DNA from: Shinisaurus crocodilurus | Taxonomy: Eukaryota; Chordata; Lepidosauria; Squamata; Shinisauridae | Assembly (NCBI GenBank): GCA_021292165.1 | Contig: CM037880.1 | Coordinates: 28,790,232 to 28,854,231, forward strand | DNA: 64,000 bases | Direction: 5' to 3' | In this document: positions 22,154-35,000 of the stretch, piece by piece | Layout of the letters: the number at the start of each line of letters is the position of its first letter | Position numbering within the stretch: position 1 is the first letter of the stretch | The notes under the pieces: model-generated | Databases searched by the model: none | The model's input: the letters and a program-made list of their open reading frames with translations, nothing else | Told to the model about the DNA's origin: nothing | Program-made: the position numbers and the translations under genes

Positions 22154-22335
22154 CCGCTCAGCCATGAAACTCACTGGGTGACTTTGGGCCAGTCACTGAC
22201 TCTCAGCCTAACCTACCTCACAGGGTTGTTGTGAGGATAAAATGGAGAGGAGGAGGATCATGTAAGCCGCCTTGGGTTCCTTGCAGGAAGAAAGGCGGGG
22301 TATAAATATAATGAATGAGTGAATGAATGAATGAA
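22154..22335 (+). mobile_element. Sauria-type SINE inside a LINE fragment
   Basis: Body cagccatgaaactcactggg to ccttgggttccttgcagg and a GAATGAAT-rich tail; the tRNA head is missing. It splits the reverse-transcriptase fragment. Confidence 0.78.
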
Positions 22336-22440
22336 AGAATTAATTGGAAAACACATTATGATGCAATCAAATTGATGGTATCTAGGTCCATACAACAGAT
22401 CTTAAAAAATTTCTTCTCCAAGGGTGGCCAATTAGTAGAA
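22336..22440 (+). mobile_element. LINE fragment, continuation
   Basis: Reads about INWKTHYDAIKLMVSRSIQQ, plausible continuation of the fragment ending at 22153 after the SINE. Confidence 0.45.
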
Positions 22441-22659
22441 CCTGTCCTGCAAATATTTGTCAGGAAAGTAATTGCTCAAATATGCTAGTATCAGCCACAA
22501 GTGGAGATTCCAAGTCAAGGTCAATTCACACATGATATAAACAATCTTAGTGTTGGGGAAATGCAATGATACGTGAAGAACACATGGGTTTTGGTGCACG
22601 TAGACATACTGCAAAGCTGCACTGGATATCAGCTTCCAAACAGGAGTAACTTGCAACAT

Positions 22660-22735
22660 GTACCAGGGGTAGGCAACCTGGAGCCTTCCAGATGTTTGAA
22701 TGAAAACTCTCATAAGCCCCAGCCCCTATAACCAA
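22660..22735. mobile_element. Partial hAT-type MITE
   Basis: Starts caggggtaggcaacctgg, as other hAT-type copies here; only one arm is clear. Confidence 0.5.
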
Positions 22736-22759
22736 TGGCCAGGTCTACCCCCTGTATAC

Positions 22760-22765
<6 letters not shown>

Positions 22766-22796
<31 letters not shown>
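22766..22796. repeat. GT microsatellite
   Basis: About 15 uninterrupted GT units. Confidence 0.95.
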
Positions 22797-22798
<2 letters not shown>

Positions 22799-22803
22799 TT
22801 CAT

Positions 22804-22975
22804 GGAAGGGTGCATCATTCAGATGTAGAGCACCTACTTTGCATGTATAAGGTCCCAGGTTCAATCCTCAGCATCTTCAGGTAGGGCCGGAAAAAATTCT
22901 ACCTCAAACCCTGGAGAGCTGCTGCCAGATGGGCCAGTGGTCTGGCTCACTATAAGGCAGCTTCCTATGTTCCTA
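22804..22975 (+). mobile_element. tRNA-derived SINE
   Basis: B-box ggttcaatcc, body ccctggagagctgctgccag and end taaggcagcttcctatgttc. Same family as 4386-4546. Confidence 0.82.
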
Positions 22976-23820
22976 TGTGTGTTGTTCTTCCACTGTCATC
23001 GCTGTGTGTAGGAAAATATCACAAATGGCGGTCCTAAAATAAAGGCTAAATGCTTACAACACTTCTGTGTCTGAAAAAACGGTTTTGAAAATGGGAGAAG
23101 CCACTTGATATGTTCCTACAATGTAGTTGCCCCTAAAGAATACCACTCTTGACACCTGCAATGAGCTCACTGCCTAGTTGCAAAGTTCCACCCTGATGCT
23201 TTCTGGGATGCATTGATACCAACATGGAGGCTTTCACTGTATTGCGTTGATCCATGGAGTAAGCCTCTTACATAGGTTATGGTAACTGCATGATTCTCCC
23301 ATCATACTGAAGGATCAACCATACTTCTGTAGTGCTATATGAAGTGCCCCTAATAAGCTATGTTTTAGTAGCTTATTATAAAATCAGATATATAATATTA
23401 AAAAGCACTTCTTAAAAATACATATCTCAGTAGAGATACTGAGTATTATTTCCATGCAGTGGGGCAGAAGTCTAGAGACAGTGGATTCCTTAACCCTACC
23501 TACTGAGTTTATGAGTGATGTGAAACTAGAATTTGTGACTTCCTGGCTCACAATCTATAGTAGGGGTGCAGAACCTCAGGCCCTCCTGGAGGTCCCAAAA
23601 CAGACACTATACTACACTAACACTTCTAAATATAGTCAATCAGAAATAGGTTTTTTGGTGTGAAAACAATTCCTCTCTGTACCAGTATATGAGGATGTTT
23701 CAGCAATAGAAAAAGCAGAGCACAAATAGTTTAAGAGCTGTAGATCTGATCAAGGCATCACTGTTATAAGTAACGTATTTGCAATAGAAGCAACGGACGT
23801 GATCCACCAAAGTGAAGCAC
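22976..23820. other. Gene-free gap, nothing recognised
   Basis: A possible hAT end (ggggtgcagaacctcaggcc) lies near 23565. Otherwise unassigned. Confidence 0.4.
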
Positions 23821-23827
23821 TTTTAAG

Positions 23828-24262
23828 GGAGCGATCCTACAGCCCCTAGACATTGTCTGAGGGGCCATAGGATTCCTTGAATTTCCGGATCCGAGGTTGG
23901 AGACAGTGCTCAGACCTGGGAATCAGAGCTCCAACCCCCCCTCCCCCACCCACTTAGAAAGAACCACATCAGCTGCTCTCCGAGGTTGGAAAAATGACCT
24001 CGGAGAGGGGTAGAAGGGGCGTTTCAGGGGAGGGGAGGAAACCAGGGAAGTAAGGATATGAGGTATCCTGGGGGCTCTCCAGCCTCCTTCCCTCCTCCTC
24101 TGAAATGCTGTTGCTACATAACGGAAAACCCGTGTAACAAAAACAGAGCGGAAGGAGTGGAGAGGCAAAGATTGCCTGTGCTGCTCCTCCCACTCTGCAT
24201 TAGATGAGTGTGAGCCTCCAGTTCAGTGGCTTACGCTTATCTCCATAGGATTGTGCCCCAAG
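23828..24262. mobile_element. Nonautonomous DNA element (gcaatcctat-end family)
   Basis: Ends gggagcgatcctac and ccataggattgtgcccc are inverted. The interior ctccgaggttgga and GC content match the copy at 40595-41095. Possibly PIF/Harbinger-like by its ends. Confidence 0.5.
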
Positions 24263-24409
24263 TCTCTTTGATTTCAAAGGGATAGATTTAAGCACATGCA
24301 TAGTTCTCCCATTTGAAATCAATGGGACTTTGAAATGCTAGATCATATCCATTGCTGCATGTGGACCATCATAAACGTTCAGAAATAATTTGTGACAAAA
24401 TAATACCAA

Positions 24410-25546
24410 AATTTAAGCATGCAGCCCTTTATTTTTGCAAAGGGTTTTTTTTTTTTGCATCTGTATATTATATTATGGAGTCGTACAAATAAGATATTTA
24501 CAAAAGAGCACACTAGTCTTTGCACACAAGTTGCTTTTTAAAACCATCCTTGGTTCCCCTCCCCCCCAATTGTCTCATGTAGACCTTTTCCCAAAGCAGA
24601 CTTTAGAACCATGCATAAAATGGACCGTTGGTGTTGAAAACTACTCTATGTGCCCAGCCACATACAGTATTTATATTTATATTTATATATTTATATTATA
24701 ATATGTACAAAGGTTTTCCATTATACACAACAGTACAGAAGTGTACACTTAAAAAAAATCCACATTGCAATACTACATGATTTACCCAGTTCTTAATAAA
24801 ATGGAAAACGAAAAAAGAGGAGACTTAGCTAAAAGGAATCAGCAAATGCCTAAATGTAAAAACAATTTTTCCCTTGGCATTGCACATTATTAAATATAAT
24901 CTGAATGGCAGTGCAATAGGTAAAGTTGCCTCATAAACATCAGTGTCCATCCTAACTCTGTGGCTTGTGCAAAGGAAGTGTTCAGCATACTCTATCAAAT
25001 GTACATTATAATAGTATCAAATGTTTTGGCAAAAAGGTTCTTGAAAGTAACCATGAAGGCTTTTTGTTGTTGACAAAAATAGAAATCTGTAACAAATCTA
25101 AATAACACTAAAATAAAAGAAAAATATTTTAGTTTCAGTTTTATAATTTTGCATTATCACACGATGTTTAGTTCTTGTACTTAAAAATAGCTTTATACAA
25201 AACAACTCACTTTCTTAATACATTTTTTCATGCTTGATACATTTCTGTGCACACATACTTGGACTTCACTCACACCCCCTGCATGTTTTGTAACAGTTTT
25301 GTAACCCCCACCCCGCAACACACATACACACACAATCCACTCTGGTGTTCCAACAGCAATGAATGCTTACAAAACTACTTTTGTCTCTAACTTATAATAT
25401 CAACCCAGTATTGAGCACATGTCTAGTATTAAGCCTGATAATGATACAGCAAGATTGGTACACATTCCTTGGCTACAATATTGGTTGCAGTGTCATCAGA
25501 AACTGAGAAGACTTTGGTGAACTTGCACAGGCCAGTAATATGACCT
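24410..25546 (-). other. KIAA1217: KIAA1217 3' UTR (probable extent)
   Basis: AT-rich, repeat-poor sequence follows the KIAA1217 stop. On the - strand an AATAAA lies at 24433-24428. The extent to about 24410 assumes that signal is used. The lack of SINEs, in contrast to the DNA on both sides, supports transcript status. Confidence 0.55.
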
Positions 25547-26062
25547 TTAAGATGGTTCCTTGGTGATGGTGGAAGATGGGGCGGGTTTGCTGACACTTCC
25601 ATTCTGGGACTTGTAGCTGGTGAAGCTGGGTGTGTGGATTGATCGGATGCTCTTCATACCTTGACTCAGTGATGTGGGAGAGGTGGAAGAGGGAGAGGAG
25701 AAGGAGGATGAGGAAAAGGGAGATGGAGGAAGAGGGGTTGGCCGGCCATTTTGAGTCTGTATTGAGAAGGAAATATGATGGTGGCCTTTACCTGTGTGAG
25801 TAGGATTCTGGAACTTTAAAGAGCCATTAGAAACGGAAGGGATTAAGGAAGCAGAATGACCAGGGCGCCCTGTTGGAGGACTGAGAGGGTTAGAAGGAGG
25901 AACAGAGGCTTTAGTAGGTGGGTTCAGAAGGTTAGTGCTATCACCACTAGACACACAGCTACTTTTCCCAGAGGTGGAAGAAAAGGCTGGAATTTTTGAA
26001 GCAGACAGGGTAGGGGAAGTAGCCTTATAGTCCCCACCAGCTTTCTTAGCACTTCCATTAGC
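25547..26062 (-). CDS. KIAA1217: KIAA1217 last coding exon
   Basis: Acceptor atttacag, 171 codons and a stop. Ser/Pro-rich, with SASLIPSVSNGSLKFQN, TGKGHHHISF and SIRSIHTPSFTSYKSQNG conserved close to the C-terminus (ends TITKEPS). Confidence 0.94.
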   Translation of the reverse strand, partial: ANGSAKKAGGDYKATSPTLSASKIPAFSSTSGKSSCVSSGDSTNLLNPPTKASVPPSNPLSPPTGRPGHSASLIPSVSNGSLKFQNPTHTGKGHHHISFSIQTQNGRPTPLPPSPFSSSSFSSPSSTSPTSLSQGMKSIRSIHTPSFTSYKSQNGSVSKPAPSSTITKEPS

Positions 26063-29000
26063 CTGTAAATAAATAAAGATGGTGGGAGACAGTTTAAAGT
26101 CAGCATACATGATAAACCAAAAGGGACTGCATGGGAAACGAGGCTCGCAGAGAATAAGAATGAATAGTCCGAAGCCTACACTAAATCTGGCACTTGTGGA
26201 TTAGACCTGGTAGATCTCTCCCCCTCCCTTTCCACTCCTCTGGCTACATGACAGAAAATGCACAGCAAGAAGGGGAAAGAAGAGAATGTGTGAAAGAATG
26301 ACACCGAAACATCTGGGCCAAGATCACCATATTGGCCATGCGTCAGGGTTGTTAGGTGAGGATGGAAACATTTTGGTGGATGGTTAATAGGTGCTGGTTG
26401 CAATCTGTTAAACTGGGGAGTTAGTATCAACGGTTTGATCTGAAAAGCTTCAAACAGTTCCTGTTGCTGATTTTGAAAAATTACTGCTGAATACTGGAAC
26501 AAAACTCAAAAAGCAGGAGATGTTTTACCGCAGACATGCACAAGCATGGTCAAAGGATAATGCTATCATTAAATATTTTCATGTCCCCCAAGCCCTGGAT
26601 TTCCAGTTCCAGATTTCAATGGGAAGACAAAGTCCACTATTTAATATCATCCAAGTCGGTCCCTTGACTTACATGTTTACCAAAACACACACAAAACCGC
26701 TTTAAGTCCATCCCAAGATTTGGTTTAGGGTAAAACTACCTGTCTGTACTGGCGTTGATCCTGTAGCTTGTGTGGTTTGCCTGTTTTGTCCACACTTCCT
26801 TGTGGTCTACTTTTTGTGACTGCGGGAATTGGCATTCTGCTGGTCTGAGAAGTACTGGTTGAAGCCTGTGAGAAAGGTTTGGGTGGGTGCAAGGGAAGGA
26901 AAGAGACAAGGGAAACATGGGTAAGCATGGGTTCATTTGTAACAAGGAGGATCACACACCATGGGCAAAGCTGCGTTGTGTGAGAGGCCAAAGCCCGACA
27001 TGCATAGGAAGCGCCAAAAGAATCCATATCACAAATCACACCACTGGTGTTAATTCCAGGAATCAAAACTGGAGGTAAAAGCTCCACTACTGATCAACCT
27101 AAATTAGACTGTCAGTCCCAGGTTCTGTTGTGCCCACAGCAGAATACTGACCAAGGTTCCTCTGACTGCCCATCACCAAATCAGCAGGATATATATATAT
27201 ATCTCATCACACAATTTATTAGCTGTTAGACACCTAATGGATGCACCAAACAAGCCACCCGAAAGGAAGCAAACCAATCAGAAGACACCTCTTGCTTAAC
27301 TGATTATTACTGCAGATTTTAGAAAGCAGCTGGAGTTGTGATTTCTCATACTAAAGTACCTTACGTGAAGTTGGCGATATTGATGGAGGGAATTCAACAT
27401 CAGCGTTACTCTCTTCCAGAGCTATGGTTTCTTTGGGTGAGAAAACGCCTGGGACAGAAGCTCCCTCTGCTCGACCTGTGACTTCAGAAACTGATTTTGG
27501 GCTCATTTCACTAATGGTGCTCTCCAGCTGCTTAATAGTCTGCTCCAGACTGTCCAGAGTCCTATAGGTATTCTTTCTAATTTCTTCAGTCCTAGAGGTC
27601 TGTACTGATAGGTTTGGCTCTTGCTTCCCAGAAGTGTCATCAGGCTGAGAACTTGGGATTTCAAATCTTTTAGCCTCTTTGTGTTGTTTCAGAGTACCAT
27701 CCTCCTCTTCCTCTTCATACACTACCACTTGCAAAGTTTTCTTGCCAGTTTTAGTTCCAGTGCGTATTGCCTGAGTAAGAGCAGCTAGCTGCTTTTTAGG
27801 AAATTTAAACTTAAATTTTTTCTTGGCATCAGGAGCACCCAGCTTTGATTCTGGATGGGGCCCATAAATGTAATTAGATTTCCCGAGATATGTCTTGTCT
27901 ATTTCCTGCCCTTCTGGTGATGTGGTTTGAGTTGATGAAACAGATGGAGAATGGAGTCCAAACTGCTGCTCAGCTCTGTGATTTCGAGTGTGATCAGCTA
28001 CGTGCCTCTTACTACTATCTGTTTGGACAATGTCTGCATCACGAGTATCAGGTGTGTCAGATTCTTCATTTTCTTCTTCTTCCTCCTCCTCCTCTATCTT
28101 CTCTTCTGTCATCATTTTTTCCAGCTCTTCATCACATTCCTCAAATATTGTTGAAAGTCTTTTATAAGCTGATCTGATATCCATTGGTTCATCAAAAATA
28201 ATGATGACTGGTTTTTTGTCCAAGCAAACAACCGGCTCATCACTTTCAGGATTCTCCAGCCTTCCTTGCTGGGATGCTGTTTCCTTTTTGGAATCAATGT
28301 TAACAGTCTGCACATCTTCTCCCTTCCTGTTTACTATATCATGGACCTCTCCACTTGACAGAAACTGCACTGCCGTTTTGGTAATCATGAAAGCAATATT
28401 CTCTGATGGTGGGTTTTCTTCACCAGGCGAGCTAGCTGGTGACTCTACCTCATCAATATTATTTAAGGTAATGTTCCTAGATACCTTATGCCTTAGTACA
28501 ACTTGACTATAGCCACTAACAGGCAGTTCTTGCTCATGTGGTGATTTAGAAGCTAATGAAATCTCCCGAGGGTGTGAGTCTGTCTGTCTGACAAGGGGTG
28601 CCCCTTGCCCTTCTAGGAGCTCATTCTGTGTTGCACTATGACCAGTCTCTCTCACTATGCCATAGTTTAGCTTTTGTCTTGCAGTTTCTATTGTTGCATA
28701 TTGTGCTTCTTTGTCCCCCTTTTTTCTTTCATTTTCTAACACATTGGAGAAGTTTGTGTTTGGCTTAAGATAATTTTTTGGGGCATAATCCTTATTCTCC
28801 AAAAGCAAATCTTTGCTGAAGATAGAGTTTTCAGTGATGCTGGAAGCATCCAAGACCATCTCTTCTGTTCTCCCTTCAGTCTTGTTCTTGGGATGGTCAC
28901 TATCTTTTGTTGCCTCCCCATACACCTAGGGGGAAGAGTTGCATTACTTAGTTATTTTTTTAAAGGCCGGGATTATTTCCCCCCAATTAATTGGCATATC

Positions 29001-32000
29001 ATCAGAGAAGGCACAGACAATGTGAATGTGCCCCTCTGTACATCAGTGTAGAGCCATTTCCATGGTCTTCAAGTGGTTTCTGTACCTCTTCAGGGGTTAA
29101 TTCCAAATTCTGGTAGAACGGTGCATTACATGTTACTACACAAAACTATATGCAGACAACATGGATTCTAGATGGAGATGGTCCTTTAAAAAACCCTCCA
29201 TGGAGCTTTTGTTCTGATATATTGGTTACCCTGTGTAAAACATTTGTTTCATCTTGATCTGGATTAGATTCCCTTTTTTATCGATTGTTTTGTATGAAAC
29301 AGAAACCTTTGATTTAGGCAGTTTTGGCTCAACTCTGGCCCAAAGCAAATCACAAGGGACACAATGATTCCACACCATCTAGACTAGTAGGCTTACGGAT
29401 AAACCAGTTCTCCAACCTAGGTGGCTCAGGAAAGCCTGCTCTTCTGGTATAACCATTACATTAGATCGTGTTGTCAAAATACTATGGATCTGCCTATGTT
29501 AGATGGCTTTTCAAGCTTAAACTCTTAAAGTTGGGTGTCTGAAGTGCTGCGCTGTTACACAAACTGCCTCTTAAGAATGTAACCAAGCTCTGAACTTATT
29601 TTGTAGAAAAGGACTTACAAAAAGCAGTAGGCCCAAATATTGTCCCTGGTCCAACAACAAGTTGACATATACTTCAACCAGGGTCTAGTTGAAGGAGCAG
29701 CAGCCAAGGAAGATGAGCAGCTCCTCCCACAATGAGATACAACTCAATGACAGCATTTCTGCTGAAAATGGATTAACTACGTCTGCTGACATAGCCTACA
29801 CCAAGACCTGCTGTAAGTCATATAATGCACATCCTCCCTGCCCATCCAATGTACTTGGTCTCTGTAGCTCCAGCTCCTACTTGCAACTCCACAGAAAGTC
29901 ATAGTACTCCTGAGTATTGGCGTGCATTTATGACCTGCGCCTTGCAAATACAACTTCACAGTAGCTGACTGCAGGAAGAAGGGCTATTTTGTCTTTGAAG
30001 TGCATTGTATCTAGTTCAGGAAGTTCAATAATTGCTACTGAAAAGGTGCTCCTAACTTTGTTACCTCTAGTCTTCACTTTGGCCAGCAGGAGTATATGAA
30101 ATGCAGAGATCTATTCAAGGAGAAATTCTGCAAACATTTTCCAAATGTAGACTGCAATTTGGTCTGCCATAATAGGAATATGTTCTGCAACCATTTTGAC
30201 TGAACGAAGTTAGATTTTACTTGTGTTTTTATTGTACATCACCTGAGCTATCAGCTATAGAGTGACTAATAAATCACACTAAATGAATAAATAAAGGTGT
30301 GGCTACACAGTTTGGGTATAAATTAAAGAACTGTTATGTAAATTAAAAGACTTTTCAACTCCATAGGAGACTAATCACAGACTATTGGTACCAACTGTGA
30401 TGTCCAAGTGTGAAGTGTTCAGCCATGATGAAGTTTACTCTTTAAAATCAGGATTACTGTCCTTTCACACTAAAACTATTACAGGTATAAGTGAACTACT
30501 TGTTTTTCAGTGCAGATGATTTTAAAACACACAGAGAGCACAACAGATTAGGCTGAGAGAGAGCTGTCAGTGTACAAGAGGCAGCTTAAACCTGCTACTA
30601 CCATGCATATGTAGCTTGTTAGCACGTAACAGAGACTACAACCCTCATAAGATCAAATCCCAGAACAAGATGAATGAAGTGTCATGCAGGCCAAGCCAAA
30701 GTTAAGAAAGCAAAGATGTAGGCGGACATTGCATGGACAAAAGGGGTTGGATCTAGATTTACGCTGGATCAACTTTGCTGGTGGAAGTGGACTTCCCCAC
30801 CCGCTCCTCCCCGCAGCAGCCCCTCCAGGCCCCTAAAAATGCTACACAGAGAGTCAGGAGACCCTGCTGAATGGGGTGAGCTGTGATGTGTGTGGGGAGC
30901 AGGAATCCCCCAAAATCGGGCGGAGGGACCTTCCCCCAGCGGAGACCTTCCTCTCATGGAACTCCCCTTCCCCTAATGCAGTGTTTCTCAACCTTGGGTC
31001 CCCAGATGTTTTTGGCCTACAACTCCCAGCATGCCCCAGCCAGCATAGCTGGCTGGGGCATGCTGGGAGTTGTAGGCCAAAAACATCTGGGGACCCAAGG
31101 TTGAGAAACACTGCCCTAATGGAAGGCAGTTCCTGGATCCAGCCCATCGTGTGCTGAGTTGCCTATGTTGTCTTGTCAGCAATATTCTGGCTTTCAGGGT
31201 CCAGAAACTATGAATAATTATTATTACTGCCAAACGTTTATTTAGAGCTAGCAGAGTGCAACCTGCCACACAAGAGCACAGGAGTGATCACTTACTGTGT
31301 GTTTATCTCACCAGTTGCACATACTCAGGAAGTCTTTGTATGAGGGACCCCAAGGATGTAATGCTGCTTTGTGTATGCTAAGTGAAGGGTGCCGAGTTGA
31401 GCGTCTTGTCAGTCTTTCCATTTTGGGACGCTGTATGTCACCTGTTCTGTTTTCTCCCTGTTTCAGGCAGTCCACTTGAGGTCTACCTGTCTGAAGTACT
31501 CCACTTGAGGCCTGGATTGTTTTGGTTGATCTTTGCTGTGAAGGGTGGGTGGGAGGGAGAGGACAGCCCCACCCTTTGGGACAGAGAGTTGAACTAGATT
31601 ACCTTCTGTTGCACCTCCAACTCTGAGTTGGATTTTCCTTCAGCTGTAGCTTTTTAATTGCTCCAGTCTGTCTCAGAATTATTAAGAATGTATTAATACC
31701 ATCCCCAAAGACTCCTAATCATGAATGCAAAAGGTGGTGATGCATGTGTTTTGTATGATAGTTTTCTTAGAGCTTTAGGCCCTTTAGGCTTGAAAGTCTT
31801 GGAGTCTTTGTCCTTCTTTTTCCATTGAAACAATCATTGTGTAGTACTGCTAATACTCTTAAAATAATTTTAAACTGCATCCTTTGGAGAGTGAAACCTG
31901 CACTCTTCTCTAGGGTGGCTTCCATCTGCTGGGTTGTAATATTAATCTGGTACTGACCTGGCTCACACATAATGCTAACCCATGGTTTATTTAACCCACA

Positions 32001-35000
32001 ATTAATCAATGGTTTGTTGCCCTACTCAGGATTTATCTGGCAGATGATTGAACAAATCATGGTTTGTTTTTTCAATCCCTGGGTTGTTAGTTTCCCTCCT
32101 CCTTCGCCCACTCCCTCTCTGTATCCCAAATGCCTTTGAGGCACTGTAGTACTGGCATGTAGAGCAGCTGGGTTTGTGTTTGTTGGTTTTTTACCACTCT
32201 TGCTCACTACTTCTGTAACCTGGCAAAACAACCAGTGAACAACCCACAGTTCTGGGTTCACACGTAACAACAATCCATGGTTTAAACAACAATCCATGGT
32301 TTAAACAACAATCCATGGTTTAAACAACCCAGAGTTCACACAACATGGGTTCTCTTGCTGGCTTGTTCATAGTTAACAAACCATGGTTTGTTAGTGCAGC
32401 TGTGTTCGCACATCATCATCACAATTTCATGGTTAAAGAAACCATGAAATTGGAATAGCATGTGCAAACCAGGTCACTCTAAAATTGCTGGTTTTGAAAA
32501 CAAGTGGGATATATATTTTAAAATAAATGTTAACAAAATACTAAACTTGCAGTGCAATCCTATATATGTTTACTCAGACACTGTCCCACTGTGGTCAATG
32601 AGTCTTACTCCCAGTTTTGTGTGCATAGGTATAGCTTTGCAGCATTTGACGGGTCTCTATCTAAACAGATCAAATCTCTATCTCGATCTTTCTTTTGATT
32701 TTGCTTTGCTTTGTGTTCTTAGGGCCAAAGGAGTTTTAATAAGTGAAACTCGTAGGACATTAAATGATTAAGAACTTTTAAAGAATGCATTCAGATCACC
32801 ATGCTTAAACACAGTGCCCTTTCCTTGGTCTCAAGAAGACAAATAGCATCTCTCAAAAGCATGAGACCACACCAGGCACTTTTTGTTTTGAGTTGTCCCA
32901 GACCTGTTCAATCTCATTTTATTCATTCTGTTTTTCTAAAGGTTACTTGCATCTTGAGAACTTCAGGGCCAAGGTGGGTCATAAATCTAGATAAATGGAA
33001 ACAGAGCCATCATGGCACACAGAGCGTAAATAATATGCAAGACACAAGGTTAGTTGGAAGCAAGGGAAGAAGGTGAGTCCAAGAGTATGTGGCAGAGTTC
33101 AAAATGCCACAGTTACCTTCTTCTCCTTGGGATGTGTTAAGGCCACATGCCTTGCATCTTTTGTGTGTGTGTCATTTCTGGACTGTTCAACATGACTGTT
33201 TGAGTTTACATCCATATAAGAGCACTTCTGGAAAGCCTAGAGAATTAAAACATGGCATGTTATCAGAAGACCTTTTTCAAGCACGAGCAAGTCTCGCCAA
33301 GGAGGAGAGTCACTCAGATTCTTCCGTGAGTCATTCCAGTCAAGGGTGTTTTCCCCCCTCCTTGTGTTGGTCTTAAGTATCAACCCATCAGTTTGGGTAA
33401 TAGAAACATACAGAGGCCTACTATTTATGCCTGGGCTTGATAGCCAACTTTCTCCTGGCCAGGCATGCAGTCCAGTCCCCACATGATAGTACAACAATAT
33501 TATATGGATTTATCAACACAGATATTGTCTGATGTAAGTTAGGGTTTATGTCGGGTGATTTTTTTTTTTTGTTTACTTTTAACCTGGGATTTATTCCATA
33601 GCTTTTGACAAGTTTTTTCCCCATTCAACTTTGTTGTTCCCTCCACAAATATATATGTTTTGTGTAAGTTCAAATATTTTAAAACATTTTACATTTCTGT
33701 TTTCTGGTGCAATCACAAAATGTGGGGAAAGTGTGGGATTTGGCTGGAGGTGCTTATTTTAATTTTCTTTTGTAGAACTTTTATTTTAAAAATGAAGGAA
33801 CAATAACCAGTTTTTCAAGAAATAGTCCTGTGACACTTTTAAACAGGTGTGGGGAACCTCTTTCAGTCCGAGGGCCAAATTCATTTTCAGAAAAGCCCCT
33901 GGGAGCTGCATTCCAGTGGTGGGTGGAGCCAAAAATGCCAAAAGTAGCATCATATTTTAGATTGAAGCTCTTACTGGTACTAAGCCTCAGGGGAAGCATA
34001 TCAATCTTTTGAAATGGGGGAGGGGGGATTGTGCAAAAGCCAGGAAACCACCAAACAATCAGCTGAGGTTTGTGGGTCAAGGGAGAAAAGGGGCATGGCC
34101 ATTTAGGGAATCCTGGAGAGCCAGATCAGGGACCCCAGGAGGTCAGATTTGGCCGGTGCACCTGAGGTTCCTCACCCCTGCTTTAAAAGTCTGAACATTT
34201 TGGTGGCATGAATTTGCACAGGCTAGAACCTACTTCTCAGATGCAGATATTTTCCATGCTAGATCACTGAAACTCTTTGCCCATGGGGCTTAGGAAAGCT
34301 ACACAGGGGTTTGCTTATTTTTAATCAGAATCCATGATGAAACCAGACTTTAGGCATGTAAGCTGCTTCGTTTAGATAGCCTTAAAGATTCAAGAACAGC
34401 AAGAGCGAGGCTGGGCAGGAGGAAGATGGAGGCTCCCAGTTCCTTCCATTTTGTTGTGTCCTTCCAGCGGGGCAGGTGGTGGAAAGGTTGCTGGATCTTG
34501 TGGATTCATGCTTCTCCGTTCCTCTCCCTCCTCCCTCCCCATCCACCAGAACACCCCTTTTTCTCCACCCTACCCAACAGAGACCTTGGAAAGAGGAGCT
34601 GCCACGGAGATTTCTGCGGGTGTGTGTGGGGGAGATCCATGATCAGATCTCCTCTGTGCCTGTAGCTCTGTCTAGAGGCACAGAGAAAGATCTGCTATGG
34701 GACACAGGATTGCTCTGTCAGGGTTCATAGATTCATAGATCATAGAGTTGGAAGGGGCCTACAAGGCTATCGAGTCCAACCCCTTGCTCAATGCAGGAAA
34801 ATAGAGGAGGGGTCTCCCATCCAAGTAATAACCAGGCTTGGCCCTGCTTAGCTTTCCACTGCTCAGACAAGCTGAGCCAGCGTAAGCCACAGGCCTGTAT
34901 ATCAGGTCCTCAGAATGATGGTTTGTTTCATCCTCCAACAGCCTACCTGATGAACGAATCTGATACTATCACTTTGCTCATAAAGTCTAGTGAGAAAATC

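Noticed and set aside
27360..28925. A stand-alone gene starting at the GTG at 28925
   Set aside because: The GTG is the first codon after a splice acceptor; the frame is an internal exon of KIAA1217 in phase with both neighbours.
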